From RGZA01 sp041917755 (lineage in GTDB: Bacteria; Pseudomonadota; Alphaproteobacteria; UBA9219; RGZA01), in assembly GCA_041917755.1 (NCBI GenBank), contig JAYRWY010000017.1, positions 62,001 through 126,000 of the forward strand: DNA of 64,000 nucleotides, given 5' to 3'. The translations under genes and the position numbers were made by a program. Of this stretch, positions 44,400 to 53,470 are shown one piece after another (the first letter of the stretch is position 1; the number at the start of each line of letters is the position of its first letter). Below the pieces are notes generated by a model. The model was not told the origin of the DNA. It saw only the letters and a program-made list of their open reading frames with translations, and did no database searches.

Positions 44400-45238
44400 C
44401 CAGAGGCGAAGCCCTCATATTCGCTTCCCAACGCTTGCAGCAAGCAGGCATTGATAATCCCGACCGTGAAGCGCGTTTGCTTATTAGCTATGCCCTGCAG
44501 TGCGAGGCATTGGAATTGATTATCCGCCCCAAGGTTGAACTGAATGAAGATGAAGAAGCAACGGTGCTTGGTTGGCTGGCAAGGCGAGAAAAGCGCGAAC
44601 CCTTGGCGCGTATCCATGGCCTGCGTGAATTCTGGGGTCTGCCATTCGGAATGAATGAGGCAACACTGGAGCCAAGGCCGGATACCGAAACATTAGTTGA
44701 ATGTGTTTTAAAAAAAGTGCCGCGGCTCACCACCAAGCTGCGTATGTTAGATATTGGCACGGGTACGGGATGCGTGATTTTGTCGTTATTGCATGAATAT
44801 GAACATGCTCAAGGCGTGGCCAGCGATAAAAGTGCGCGTGCTCTGCAGGCTGCACAACACAATGCCGTACAGCTTGGCCTTAAAGACCGTATCAGTTTTG
44901 TTGAAACAAACTGGTGTGAAGGTATCCATGGTCCATTTGATGTGATTGTTAGTAACCCGCCCTATATTGCAACCCATGAGATGGATAGCTTGCAGCCGGA
45001 GGTTAAACTCTACGATCCTGATCTTGCGTTAGATGGCGGCGAAGATGGCCTCAATCCCTACCGCGTGATTATTCCAGCCGCCAGAGCATTGTTGAAGGAT
45101 GGCGGGTTATTGGCATTTGAAGTGGGGCATACACAGGCAAATGCGGTGTCAGAATTATTAAAGCAACATGGCTACCATGATGTGGGAGTGCGCGAAGATC
45201 TGCAGCATATCCCCCGCGTGGTGTTTGGATTGAAGTAG
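44396..45238 (+). CDS. prmC: Release factor glutamine methyltransferase
   Basis: 280 residues. PrmC N5-methylates the glutamine of the GGQ motif in release factors. The N-terminal helical release-factor-binding region (1-90) has the family block RLLISYALQCE. The SAM site is LDIGTGTGCVILSLL and the catalytic NPPY motif is in VSNPPYIATHEM. It overlaps prfA by four bases. Its stop is adjacent to that of the convergent solute-binding protein gene. Confidence 0.96.
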   Translation: MTRGEALIFASQRLQQAGIDNPDREARLLISYALQCEALELIIRPKVELNEDEEATVLGWLARREKREPLARIHGLREFWGLPFGMNEATLEPRPDTETLVECVLKKVPRLTTKLRMLDIGTGTGCVILSLLHEYEHAQGVASDKSARALQAAQHNAVQLGLKDRISFVETNWCEGIHGPFDVIVSNPPYIATHEMDSLQPEVKLYDPDLALDGGEDGLNPYRVIIPAARALLKDGGLLAFEVGHTQANAVSELLKQHGYHDVGVREDLQHIPRVVFGLK

Positions 45239-46003
45239 CTATTTCCAGTCACTGAGACCGTATTTTTGCAAAATAGCTTTCAATTTGCCGCTACTGCGCA
45301 ACTCGGCGATGCCTTTATCCAGAAGAGCTGCGTATTCCTTTGCTTTTGGATTGCTGGGTGAAAATGCCAGATAGATGTGCGTTAAATTGCCGGTGTCCTG
45401 GCTCATTTTCAGCTTGTTAAACACGCTCATTTTATTGGTTTTGTAATAGATCACATTGGTGTCGTCGCATACTGCATCCAGCTTATGGTCCAGCAATAAG
45501 CTGATGTTTTTTTCCAGTGCGTCTTCGCCGGTTTCAATATGGATTTTCTGAGCATCCGATTTATGCTTGGCAATATAAGCATCCACCACGGGGTTATAGC
45601 TGTAGGCGTCAATCACGCCGAGTTTTTTTGCTTTCAAATCACTGACCGAATGAAGAATAGATGGATCATCTTCACGCACGGCGTAGGTGATGGAGGACAT
45701 GCCAATCGGTTCGTTTGGAAAAACAAAATCCGGTGCATCGCTATTGGTAGCGCCGATGATGGCAGTGAATTCACCTTTGCGGGTGCGGGCGATACTGTCG
45801 GCCCATTTTAAATTGCTGTAGTCAATTGTGTGTCCGGCTTTTTCAAAAATGGTTTTGATGATATCAATGCCATAGCCTTGTTTTTTATCGTCCGGTTTGC
45901 AGTTATACGGGCACCATGCATCTGCGCGCACAGTAATGGTATCTGCAACGCATGGCGCAACCAGCATCGACAGTAATGCAGTAAGGATAATCAATAAACG
46001 CAT
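45239..46003 (-). CDS. Periplasmic amino-acid-type solute-binding protein (family 3)
   Basis: About 254 residues from MRLLIILTALLSMLVAPCVAD, which is a signal peptide with likely cleavage after CVA. AGGACC lies about nine bases before this ATG, so the longer frame to 46258 is not the real start. The mature protein shows the family 3 fold (GYGIDIIKTIFEKAGH, TNSDAPDFVF, LGVIDAYSYNP). It probably binds an amino acid or similar small molecule. No ABC permease is adjacent; the 34 bases before it end the ETF-QO gene, so it may be independently used. Confidence 0.8.
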   Translation of the reverse strand: MRLLIILTALLSMLVAPCVADTITVRADAWCPYNCKPDDKKQGYGIDIIKTIFEKAGHTIDYSNLKWADSIARTRKGEFTAIIGATNSDAPDFVFPNEPIGMSSITYAVREDDPSILHSVSDLKAKKLGVIDAYSYNPVVDAYIAKHKSDAQKIHIETGEDALEKNISLLLDHKLDAVCDDTNVIYYKTNKMSVFNKLKMSQDTGNLTHIYLAFSPSNPKAKEYAALLDKGIAELRSSGKLKAILQKYGLSDWK

Positions 46004-46037
46004 GAAAGGTCCTGTAGGTATGGATGATAGAATGGGA

Positions 46038-47690
46038 TTACATGGCACCATAATTGGGCCCGCCGCCGCCTTCTGGCGTAACCCAATTGATATTTTGGGT
46101 AGGGTCTTTGACGTCGCAGGTTTTGCAGTGAATGCAGTTTTGCGCATTGATTTGTAATTGCGGTTTATCACTTGCGTCTTTGATGATTTCATAGACGCCT
46201 GCCGGGCAATAGCGTTGCTCGGGGCTGTCATAGAGTGCGTAGTTGGTATTAATTGCAACTGCTGGATCTTTGAGCTGCAGATGCACGGGTTGGTCTTCGC
46301 TGTGGTTTGTTCCGGTAAGGGATACCGATGTCAGCCTGTCAAAGCTGAGCACACCATCAGGTTTCGGATAGATAATTTTTTCGCATTCATTGGCTTTTTT
46401 GAGTTGGGTATGATCGGCGTGGTTATGGAATGTCCACGGCGCATTGCCTTTTAAAATGACGTTGTCAAACGCGGCATAGAGCATGCCGAGCCACAAGCCA
46501 AAACGGAATGCCGGACGAATGTTGCGCACTTCATCCAATTCTTTCCAAATCCAGCTTTGTTGAAGTTTTTCGGTGTAGCCGGTTACTTCGTTGCTGTCAT
46601 AGCCAAGGGTAATGTGTTCATAAACTGCCTTGGCGGCCACCATGCCGGATTTCATGGCCGTATGGTTGCCCTTGATTTTGGGTACGTTTAAAAATCCTGC
46701 TGCATCACCAATTAGCAATCCGCCGGCAAAGGTAAGTTTGGGAATGGATTGAATGCCGCCTTCGCTCAGTGCGCGTGCACCATAGGCGATGCGTTTACCG
46801 CCAGTGAGAACCTTGGCAATGGATGGATGATGTTTGAAGCGTTGAAATTCTTCATAAGGAGAAAGGTATGGATTTTGATAATCAAGCCCAACCACAAATC
46901 CGATGGAGACCAGATTTTGCCCGTAATGGTACATCCATGATCCGCCATAGGTAGCAGTATCCATCGGCCAGCCAATGGTATGGGTGATGCTGCCCAGTTT
47001 GAAGTGTTCAGGCTTGATTTCCCAAATCTCCTTGATACCAAGGCCATAGGTTTGCGGGTCTACCCCATCGCGTAAATTGTATTTATCAAATAATTGTTTG
47101 GTGAGAGAACCACGGCAGCCTTCGGCAAAGATGGTTTGCTTGGCCACCAATTCGACGCCTTGGGTGAAGGCATCGCTGCGCTCACCTTTTTTGGTGATAC
47201 CTTGATCGCCAGTTGCCACGCCGCGCACGCAGCCGGTTTCATCAATCAATAATTCAGCACCGGCAAAACCGGGATAAATTTCAACGCCAAGTTTTTCGGC
47301 TTCACCTGCCATCCATCGGGCAAGCTCACCCAGCGAGATGATATAGTTGCCATGATTGTTCATGGTGGGAGGTGTGGGTAATTTGAAGGACAGATTTTTT
47401 GTTAAAAACAAAAAGGAATCTTTGCCTGCTTTGGTGTGCAGTGGTGCGCCGCGTTCTTTCCAATCAGGGAAGAGTTCTTCAAACGCACGAGGTTCCAGCA
47501 CGGCGCCGGATAATAAATGAGTGCCGACTTCCGCGCCTTTTTCAATGATGCAGACAGATAGTTCCTTATTGTCTTTGGCGGCTAGCTGCTTGAGGCGGAT
47601 GGCGGCGGAAAGCCCGGCAGGACCGGCCCCAACAATCAGTACGTCATATTCCATGGTTTCGCGGTCTTCGCGGTGCCAATTGCTGGTCAT
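46038..47690 (-). CDS. Electron transfer flavoprotein-ubiquinone oxidoreductase
   Basis: 550 residues, the usual ETF-QO length. It passes electrons from ETF to ubiquinone at the inner membrane. The FAD-binding start is DVLIVGAGPAGLSAAIRL. The C-terminal 4Fe-4S cluster site is visible as YCPAGVYE, then NCIHCKTCDVKDPTQNINW, and the ending EGGGGPNYGAM is diagnostic. AGGAACC lies ahead of the ATG. It fits fatty acid and amino acid oxidation; the etfAB genes are not in the window. Confidence 0.95.
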   Translation of the reverse strand: MTSNWHREDRETMEYDVLIVGAGPAGLSAAIRLKQLAAKDNKELSVCIIEKGAEVGTHLLSGAVLEPRAFEELFPDWKERGAPLHTKAGKDSFLFLTKNLSFKLPTPPTMNNHGNYIISLGELARWMAGEAEKLGVEIYPGFAGAELLIDETGCVRGVATGDQGITKKGERSDAFTQGVELVAKQTIFAEGCRGSLTKQLFDKYNLRDGVDPQTYGLGIKEIWEIKPEHFKLGSITHTIGWPMDTATYGGSWMYHYGQNLVSIGFVVGLDYQNPYLSPYEEFQRFKHHPSIAKVLTGGKRIAYGARALSEGGIQSIPKLTFAGGLLIGDAAGFLNVPKIKGNHTAMKSGMVAAKAVYEHITLGYDSNEVTGYTEKLQQSWIWKELDEVRNIRPAFRFGLWLGMLYAAFDNVILKGNAPWTFHNHADHTQLKKANECEKIIYPKPDGVLSFDRLTSVSLTGTNHSEDQPVHLQLKDPAVAINTNYALYDSPEQRYCPAGVYEIIKDASDKPQLQINAQNCIHCKTCDVKDPTQNINWVTPEGGGGPNYGAM

Positions 47691-47777
47691 GTGGTTCCTA
47701 TTGCCTTACCGGCGGTGGCATAGATAAGTATCTTTGCCCCCTCGTTTTTTATAAGGGAATAACCTAAACTAAAAACC

Positions 47778-48644
47778 ATGACGGATTCGTTAAACTCTGA
47801 ATTATCGGCTTTTTCGGCGCTGAGCTGGCAGCTTGCCATGGGCGTGGATGAGGCTATGGCTGATGAAGCGCCCGACCGGCGGTTGAGCGCGCAGGTACCT
47901 ATCATTTCCGCACCCGTAATGGGGCAGGTGATGGGGCAGGTGATGGGAATGTCCGAGCATGCAGGGGCAACCCAGCATATTGAGGTTGAGCGAAAGCTAT
48001 CCGCGCCAATTCCATTTGCCGCGCCGACCAGCATAGCGAGTTTTGTACCCAGCGAAGTGCAGGCGACTACCCTTGAAGCGCTACGCGCGGAGTTGCAGGC
48101 GTTTGAAGGATGCGCACTTAAAAGGACATCCAAGAATTTGGTATTTGCTGATGGTAACCCTGCTGCATCCATAATGTTAGTTGGTGAAGCGCCAGGCGAA
48201 GATGAAGATCGTCAAGGACTACCCTTTGTAGGGGTAAGCGGAAAGTTACTGGACCGCATGCTGGGTTGCATCGGGCTTGACCGTACCAACACATATATAA
48301 GTAATATCGTACCTTGGCGTCCGCCGGGTAACCGCAATCCGACTGATAGCGAAGTGGCGGTATGTTTGCCATTTACTGAAAAACATATTGCGATTGTGAA
48401 GCCTAAATATTTAATTTTGCTTGGCGCGGTTGCGGTGAAGAGCCTTTTGAAAATCAAGGATGGTATCACCAAGGTTCGCGGGAAGAGCTTTACTTATACC
48501 TATACAGATATCGAAAGCGGACAGCAGGTCAGCATCCCCTGTTTTCCCATGTTTCATCCTGCTTATTTATTGCGGCAAACATCACAAAAGCGTTTGGCAT
48601 GGAATGATTTATTGCTGTTTAAAAAGGCAATTGATCATGCGTAA
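47778..48644 (+). CDS. Uracil-DNA glycosylase, family 4-like
   Basis: 288 residues. About 100 N-terminal residues are linker-like, with a short tandem repeat VMGQVMGQVMG. The core begins near FEGCALKRTSKNLVF, with motif A GEAPGEDEDRQGLPFVG, NIVPWRPPGNRNPT and the C-terminal HPAYLLR. Family 4 enzymes excise uracil from DNA and carry a 4Fe-4S cluster, though the cysteine spacing here is partly different from the thermophilic type. The 86-base divergent spacer from ETF-QO holds its promoter. Confidence 0.85.
   Translation: MTDSLNSELSAFSALSWQLAMGVDEAMADEAPDRRLSAQVPIISAPVMGQVMGQVMGMSEHAGATQHIEVERKLSAPIPFAAPTSIASFVPSEVQATTLEALRAELQAFEGCALKRTSKNLVFADGNPAASIMLVGEAPGEDEDRQGLPFVGVSGKLLDRMLGCIGLDRTNTYISNIVPWRPPGNRNPTDSEVAVCLPFTEKHIAIVKPKYLILLGAVAVKSLLKIKDGITKVRGKSFTYTYTDIESGQQVSIPCFPMFHPAYLLRQTSQKRLAWNDLLLFKKAIDHA
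47919..47948 (+). repeat. Short in-frame tandem repeat within the uracil-DNA glycosylase linker
   Basis: The 12-base unit ATGGGGCAGGTG occurs twice exactly (47919-47930 and 47931-47942) and is followed by a partial third copy (47943-47948). The unit is a multiple of three and codes for a M-G-Q-V repeat, so copy changes would not shift the frame. Confidence 0.7.
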
Positions 48645-48770
48645 GTTTTAATACTTGCGATTATAAGGTATTGAAATCATTGAGATGCACTTTTTTGCCT
48701 TAATTATCATTGGTTTATAAGCGCGAATTTGCTTGCGCATGTGTAATTCAGCGGTTATCACGCACCCATC

Positions 48771-50510
48771 ATGTTGCTTCAGAATACAAAGCAGCAGTTG
48801 CTACGTTTAAGCAAGACGGGCCAGATCAAGGCTCCGCGTTTAATACCCACCATGATGCTAAGTATGGCATTGAGCTTGGGTGCAGCTGCAGGACATTCAG
48901 CGCTAATACAAGACTTTGATCTTGGCCATTCGGCCCAAGACGGCGATGCGCGTGTATCATCTGGTCGCAGTTTAGTACGCGGGATGAAGCCAGCCGCGTC
49001 CCGGGATGAAGCAAAACCCATCGCCCGAATTTTAGATAGCGATGATGAAAGAACGTACCGCGAATTATTCGCCGCATTGGATGATGGAAAATTAAAAGAA
49101 GCCGAAGCGTTGGCCGCAGATGTAAAAGACGGGACCCTATTGGGTACAGCGCAGGCGATGTTCTTGCTGCATCCACGTAACCCTAATGTTAAATTCGCCG
49201 ATGTGGCCGGGTGGCTTAAAACCTATGGCGCGCTTCCCCAAGCCCAAGACGTTTATAAAAAGGCATTATCCCTGCGTGTGGCGGGTGACGAGGTTCTGCC
49301 TCAGCCGGCAGTTGTAAAGCCATCTAATCGCGCGTCGTCCCAAAAAACATTCATGGCTGATGTACTGGAATGGAAAAAGCCACGTACTTTTGTGGCCGAA
49401 GCTGCATGGCGCGCAGGAAAGTTTGATGAAGTCTTGGAAAAGCTTGCAGATGTAGATGTAACCGAACATGCATCTGCTGAAACCTATTACTTGCTCTGGA
49501 TTAAGGGGCTTGCAGCCTATGCCGTGGAAGATTACGCCACCGCCGCGCATAGCTTTATGAATGTTGCTAAAAGTGATTTAGCACAAGCGAACCGAACTGC
49601 GGCAGCGTTTTGGGCGGCGCGTTCATTTGAAAAATCATTACAGACCGAACAGGCCAATCTGTATTACGAACAGGCCGCCGTAAACGTACATAGCTATTAT
49701 GGTATGTTGGCACTTGCCCGTAAGGCTGGCTCGGAACAAGCCGTGTTAGATGTGTGGCAGGAACCACGTTTAAGCAGCCAGCATATTGCCCAGCTCAAGC
49801 AGGACAGCGCAGGTGCGCGTGCTTTGGCATTGTTACAAATCGGCGAAAAAGAACTGGCAACCAAAGAATTGCAAAGCATCAGCGACAAGCCCGGCTTGCA
49901 AGATGCGCTGGAAGCATTAAGTGCATCGGCAGAATTGCCAATGATGATACAGCCGCGTGGCAGCAAACAGGCAAACCGTTATCCGTTGATGCCTTGGCGT
50001 CCGGCCAATGGCTTTATTTCCGATCCGTCATTGGTGATGGCGATTGCGTGGAATGAATCGAAGTTTAATCCCAAAGCGCAAAACCCGAGCGGCGCACGCG
50101 GTATTATGCAAATCATGCCGGATACCGCCGAGCATATTATGCCCGGCAGCAGCGGCGGATTAATGAACGCGCAGGCCAATGTGGCTTTGGGTGATTTATA
50201 TATTCATAAATTAGCTGGCATGAACGGCATCGACGGAAATCTATTATTGCTGATTGCCGGATATAATTGTGGTCCGGGCAAAGTAATGCAGCTTTATGCC
50301 GATGCGCAACGCAACAGCGTGGCTGCAAAAGACCCATTGCTGTTTATTGAAACATTGCCACTTAAAGAAACCCGCGACTATGTGCAAAAGGTCTTGGCGA
50401 CCTATGCATCCTATCGCTTGCGTCTGAACAAGCCTTTGGGCGCGATGGCATCGCTTAGCCGCGGTGAATGGCCGTCTTACGAGACCACCACGCGTACTGC
50501 ATCTAAATAA
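48771..50510 (+). CDS. Soluble lytic murein transglycosylase (Slt70-like)
   Basis: 579 residues. A signal-like hydrophobic stretch lies at about 27-45 after a long basic N-region. The middle (about 90-390) is a helical superhelix of Slt70 type with TPR-like pairs (AAFWAARSFEK, YYEQAAVNV). The SLT domain is at about 410-560: the catalytic glutamate is in AIAWNESKFNP, followed by NPSGARGIMQIMPDTA and LLLLIAGYNCGPGKV. It cleaves peptidoglycan glycosidic bonds in the periplasm. A terminator lies just downstream. Confidence 0.93.
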   Translation: MLLQNTKQQLLRLSKTGQIKAPRLIPTMMLSMALSLGAAAGHSALIQDFDLGHSAQDGDARVSSGRSLVRGMKPAASRDEAKPIARILDSDDERTYRELFAALDDGKLKEAEALAADVKDGTLLGTAQAMFLLHPRNPNVKFADVAGWLKTYGALPQAQDVYKKALSLRVAGDEVLPQPAVVKPSNRASSQKTFMADVLEWKKPRTFVAEAAWRAGKFDEVLEKLADVDVTEHASAETYYLLWIKGLAAYAVEDYATAAHSFMNVAKSDLAQANRTAAAFWAARSFEKSLQTEQANLYYEQAAVNVHSYYGMLALARKAGSEQAVLDVWQEPRLSSQHIAQLKQDSAGARALALLQIGEKELATKELQSISDKPGLQDALEALSASAELPMMIQPRGSKQANRYPLMPWRPANGFISDPSLVMAIAWNESKFNPKAQNPSGARGIMQIMPDTAEHIMPGSSGGLMNAQANVALGDLYIHKLAGMNGIDGNLLLLIAGYNCGPGKVMQLYADAQRNSVAAKDPLLFIETLPLKETRDYVQKVLATYASYRLRLNKPLGAMASLSRGEWPSYETTTRTASK

Positions 50511-50524
50511 CAACTTGAACGCAT

Positions 50525-50556
50525 AAAAAAACGCCCCGGTTTTCACCGAGGCGTTT
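50525..50556 (-). terminator. Bidirectional terminator between slt and the exported antigen-like gene
   Basis: AAACGCC/GGCGTTT (50529-50535 with 50550-50556) with an inner CGGT/ACCG stem and a TTTC loop. On the minus strand six to seven T residues follow (50525-50531), terminating the 50581 gene; the GGCGTTT side is weaker for the plus-strand gene. Confidence 0.7.
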
Positions 50557-50580
50557 GAAACTGCAAATTAGTTTTACTAA

Positions 50581-51051
50581 TTAATCATTGTAGTCGTTAT
50601 CGCTAACGACTTTCCATGCGCCATCGGGTTGACGGCAGGCAGTGCCGTAGCTTTGTTCCACATGGTTGCCCACGGTGACATTGCGTTGATATTCACGGCA
50701 ATATGGGCTGTCGGATACCACGCGGCCACGGGTCGCACGAATGGGTTCTTGTTCTTCGACAATCACGCGGCGTTCAATCACCGTGGGTTGTTCGTAATAC
50801 ACAATCGGGCTTGGCACGTAGTGTGGGCGTTCATAGTAGTGTGAGCCAAAGAATACGGGTGAGCCCCAATGGTGAAAACGTTCGCGTTCATAATAGCCGT
50901 GATGGCGACCATGGTGACCGCCATGATGACTGCGATAGCCGTGCGTATCACCTACGCTGAAGCTGAAAAAGGCGCTATCGGCCAGCGCAGGCAATGCGCT
51001 GACACTGAGTACTGAAGCAAGAGCAAGGGTAGCTAACTTCGTCTTGACCAT
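50581..51051 (-). CDS. Exported histidine-rich protein with a 17 kDa surface-antigen-like C-terminus
   Basis: 156 residues. Signal peptide MVKTKLATLALASVLSVSALPALAD, cleavage expected after ALA. The central part (about 35-65) is rich in His, Gly, Tyr and Arg. The C-terminal block SPYCREYQRNVTVGNHVEQSYGTACRQPDGAWK matches the conserved end of the rickettsial-type 17 kDa antigen/RT0821-like family, including two cysteines. Localisation is periplasmic or outer membrane; function unknown. A small hairpin (51088-51094 with 51105-51111) lies in its 5-prime leader. Confidence 0.7.
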   Translation of the reverse strand: MVKTKLATLALASVLSVSALPALADSAFFSFSVGDTHGYRSHHGGHHGRHHGYYERERFHHWGSPVFFGSHYYERPHYVPSPIVYYEQPTVIERRVIVEEQEPIRATRGRVVSDSPYCREYQRNVTVGNHVEQSYGTACRQPDGAWKVVSDNDYND

Positions 51052-51124
51052 TAAAGTCCTCTTCTGGAAGTGAACCCCAAAGGCGGGGATAAGGACATTT
51101 CACCCCTTATCTGGGGCAAAATAA

Positions 51125-51170
51125 TGGCGGCGCGAAAGATCAATTAAGATTCTTTATTAACGCGCCGCCA
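51125..51170 (-). terminator. Long G+C-rich hairpin downstream of ydbL
   Basis: TGGCGGCGCG and CGCGCCGCCA (51125-51134 and 51161-51170) are perfect 10-bp complements around a 26-base A+T-rich loop, about 30 bases after the ydbL stop. The T-run beyond it on the minus strand is weak (TTATTTT), so it is either an imperfect terminator or an RNA-stabilising end. It separates the ydb operon from the antigen-like gene. Confidence 0.5.
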
Positions 51171-51199
51171 CAATGATTAATGTAACGAGGGTGGTTTGG

Positions 51200-51520
51200 T
51201 TATTTGGTCTTCCAGCTACCATCCGCGCCTTGGTACTTGGCACCTTTTTCAAGACCGGCAGCAATCGTTCCAGCAAAGACTGCGCCCACTACTTCGATAG
51301 TTTGGCCTTTTTTAGCGGCGATTTCTGCGTATTGAACGCGGCGCTTGGCATTTACTTCATCAGCCAGGGCTTGCACGGATGGGTCTAATGCAGTGACAAA
51401 CCCATCGGCCTTTTCACCGATTTGGCCAGCAGCGCGTGCGCTGTGCAAATCAGCTGCGAAGGCCGGCAATGCAGTAAGCGCGAAGACAAGGGATAGAACA
51501 GCAAGAATTCGAGATGTCAT
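51200..51520 (-). CDS. ydbL: YdbL-like periplasmic protein (DUF1318)
   Basis: 106 residues. Signal peptide MTSRILAVLSLVFALTALPAFAAD. The mature part matches YdbL: ADLHSARAAGQIGEKADGFV, a VNAKRRVQYAEIAAKKG helix and a C-terminal YQGADGSWK. In E. coli YdbL is a periplasmic partner that controls the YdbH-YnbE bridge. Third gene of the ydbH-ynbE-ydbL operon. Confidence 0.88.
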   Translation of the reverse strand: MTSRILAVLSLVFALTALPAFAADLHSARAAGQIGEKADGFVTALDPSVQALADEVNAKRRVQYAEIAAKKGQTIEVVGAVFAGTIAAGLEKGAKYQGADGSWKTK

Positions 51521-51551
51521 GAGGGCACTCCTTTAAGTTACGTAAGGTCGA

Positions 51552-51797
51552 TTAGAAAATATCTTTGTTCTTGGCGATGACTTTGCGTGCGTCGCGTTGA
51601 ATTTCAACTTTGACGTGTTGTTCGATTTTCACGTTCAGATTGATTTCAATCGGCTTGTCAGGTGCCTGTAACTGCACAGTAGGGGTGCATGCCGCGCTGG
51701 ACAGAATGCAAACGGTTGAAGCAAATACCATAGCAGTGAGCGCGCTGGTTTTGCCCGTCGTTGGTTGATGAGAGGTATGTTTAATGTGGTTTTGCAT
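51552..51797 (-). CDS. ynbE: YnbE-like lipoprotein
   Basis: 81 residues; a start 22 codons further in (51731, MVFASTVC) is possible. A hydrophobic stretch ends in a lipobox-like SAAC, giving a lipidated cysteine, then TPTVQLQAPDKPIEINLNVKIE, the conserved YnbE core. YnbE is an outer-membrane lipoprotein that stacks with YdbH to build a lipid bridge. It overlaps the end of ydbH by 17 bases. Confidence 0.85.
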   Translation of the reverse strand: MQNHIKHTSHQPTTGKTSALTAMVFASTVCILSSAACTPTVQLQAPDKPIEINLNVKIEQHVKVEIQRDARKVIAKNKDIF

Positions 51798-53193
51798 GAG
51801 AGTCCTGTGGGATGGGGGCTTGTTTTAAAAACATTTGAGGATCAAGTAAGGACAGCAAACTTTGCTGAATGAAGTTTAACAGATCGCCGGTTAAATGCAC
51901 GTTTAATTTCACCGGGCGACCATCTGCGACATCGGGATTGTTACCTTCAACCGCCATAATCACAGATAGCTTCTTGTTCGCATCGCCATCCATCGCGATG
52001 GACAAAATATTATAGTGCAAATTTTTCATCACTTCGCGCACAAGGGCAATTTGTTCATTGTCACCCGGTATGGTTTCCGGGCTAAGGGTAATGACGCCGG
52101 GTTGCTCGGTTTGCAGCTTGCCTTGGCCTACTGCAATTTGCCCATCAGGCTTGATAGTCAGTGGAATGCTGCCGGATACCACGCCGGTTGCCAAAGTTTC
52201 TTTGCCCGTCAGCATGGTCATCAGCGCATTAACAGGTACATGTTCGACATTGAGCGTCATTTTAAATTCTTTGTTACCGCTTAACGGGATGTCGGTGTTA
52301 TTGACCGATATCGTTCCCTTATTCCATGGCAATACGGCAGAGATAAGACGGCATTGTGCCTTTTCTGGCGCTTGCAGTGGATAGACAAGGCTAAAGGCTG
52401 CGCGGGTTAGTTTATCTGAGCTATTAAAATTGCCGTCCATGGCGAGCGTGTCTGCCGTGGCAGTAAGGGTGCCTTTCCCGTTCAGGGAGGGAATGAGGCT
52501 GTCTTGACCTTTTATTTCGATATCATTGGCATCCCAAGTGCCTTTCCATTGCTTGGCAGCTTTATCCAGCACAAGGGTGGCATGTAGTTTAGCAATGCTG
52601 AGGGTTGCGCCAGAAGACACAAGTTGGATGTGTTCTGAAACAAGATCGATCGTACTGTCTGCTGATTTGTTAAGCTGAATGACGATAGGAGCTTCCAGCT
52701 TCATGGTGTCATTGGTAAAGCGAAGGCTGCTTTCCTCCAGCTCAACGCTATCCAGCGGAAAACGTGCAAGTTCTTCATCAGTGACAGGTATAGAAAGTGG
52801 TTGCACAGCCCCCGATGATGGATCGGATTTAAGAGATGCGCCATTCACTAGCCATCCGGTTGGGGTTTGTTGTACCTCAAGGTTAAGGCCGCTGAAGTTC
52901 AGCTTTCGTACATGGCCGCTGATCAAGTCGGTCGGCGAAAAATTTAGAATAAGTTTATCAAAAAGTGCAGGTGCGTCTTTGGCCAGGCGCAGCTCGTCAA
53001 TTTGGACATGACGCAAGCCAATGTGCGAGAGATTGAGTGAGGCATCCGCAAAGCCGTTTTCGACAAGTAGCGCTTTTATTTTATCTTGCGCGATGATGTT
53101 CCATGGCACAACGACGGCGGCAACACCCAGTGCGCCCATAAGAACCAAGGTAGAGAATTTAAGACGGTGACGTTTGATGAGCTTTAGGGGCAT
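51781..53193 (-). CDS. ydbH: YdbH-like intermembrane phospholipid transport protein
   Basis: 470 residues, about half the E. coli length. A single inner-membrane anchor (about 13-33) precedes a long periplasmic beta-rich region typical of the AsmA-like/TamB group, and the end matches YdbH (PVKLNVHLTGDLLNFIQQSLLSLLD). YdbH with YhdP and TamB moves phospholipids from the inner to the outer membrane. It overlaps ynbE, whose product with YdbL completes the complex. The short length suggests a shorter bridge, or more reliance on YnbE stacking. Confidence 0.85.
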   Translation of the reverse strand: MPLKLIKRHRLKFSTLVLMGALGVAAVVVPWNIIAQDKIKALLVENGFADASLNLSHIGLRHVQIDELRLAKDAPALFDKLILNFSPTDLISGHVRKLNFSGLNLEVQQTPTGWLVNGASLKSDPSSGAVQPLSIPVTDEELARFPLDSVELEESSLRFTNDTMKLEAPIVIQLNKSADSTIDLVSEHIQLVSSGATLSIAKLHATLVLDKAAKQWKGTWDANDIEIKGQDSLIPSLNGKGTLTATADTLAMDGNFNSSDKLTRAAFSLVYPLQAPEKAQCRLISAVLPWNKGTISVNNTDIPLSGNKEFKMTLNVEHVPVNALMTMLTGKETLATGVVSGSIPLTIKPDGQIAVGQGKLQTEQPGVITLSPETIPGDNEQIALVREVMKNLHYNILSIAMDGDANKKLSVIMAVEGNNPDVADGRPVKLNVHLTGDLLNFIQQSLLSLLDPQMFLKQAPIPQDSHAKPH

Positions 53194-53470
53194 GTATGAC
53201 CGATATAGGTTTGCTGTTGTGCAGCATAGGTGAAAAACAGGGCCTTGGCAAAATGTTATGGCGGATGAACCGCTTATCGCAGTGCACGCAATTCCATTTC
53301 ATTTGTGCAATGCAAATATGGTGATTTTATGCTGCGCAGCGATAGAGCAGATGCGAGATAACACCAGTAAAATAAGGGGTTTATAGCCGACCTCCTAAGG
53401 CCGTTTTAATCATGTTTTGCTACGATTTGTTTCGCAGCAAATGCGCTGTGTTTCTCATGGAGGAGTACAA

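Noticed and set aside
46004..46258. N-terminal extension of the solute-binding protein
   Set aside because: The signal peptide starts at 46003 with its own ribosome-binding site; the extension runs antisense to the end of the ETF-QO coding region and resembles nothing.
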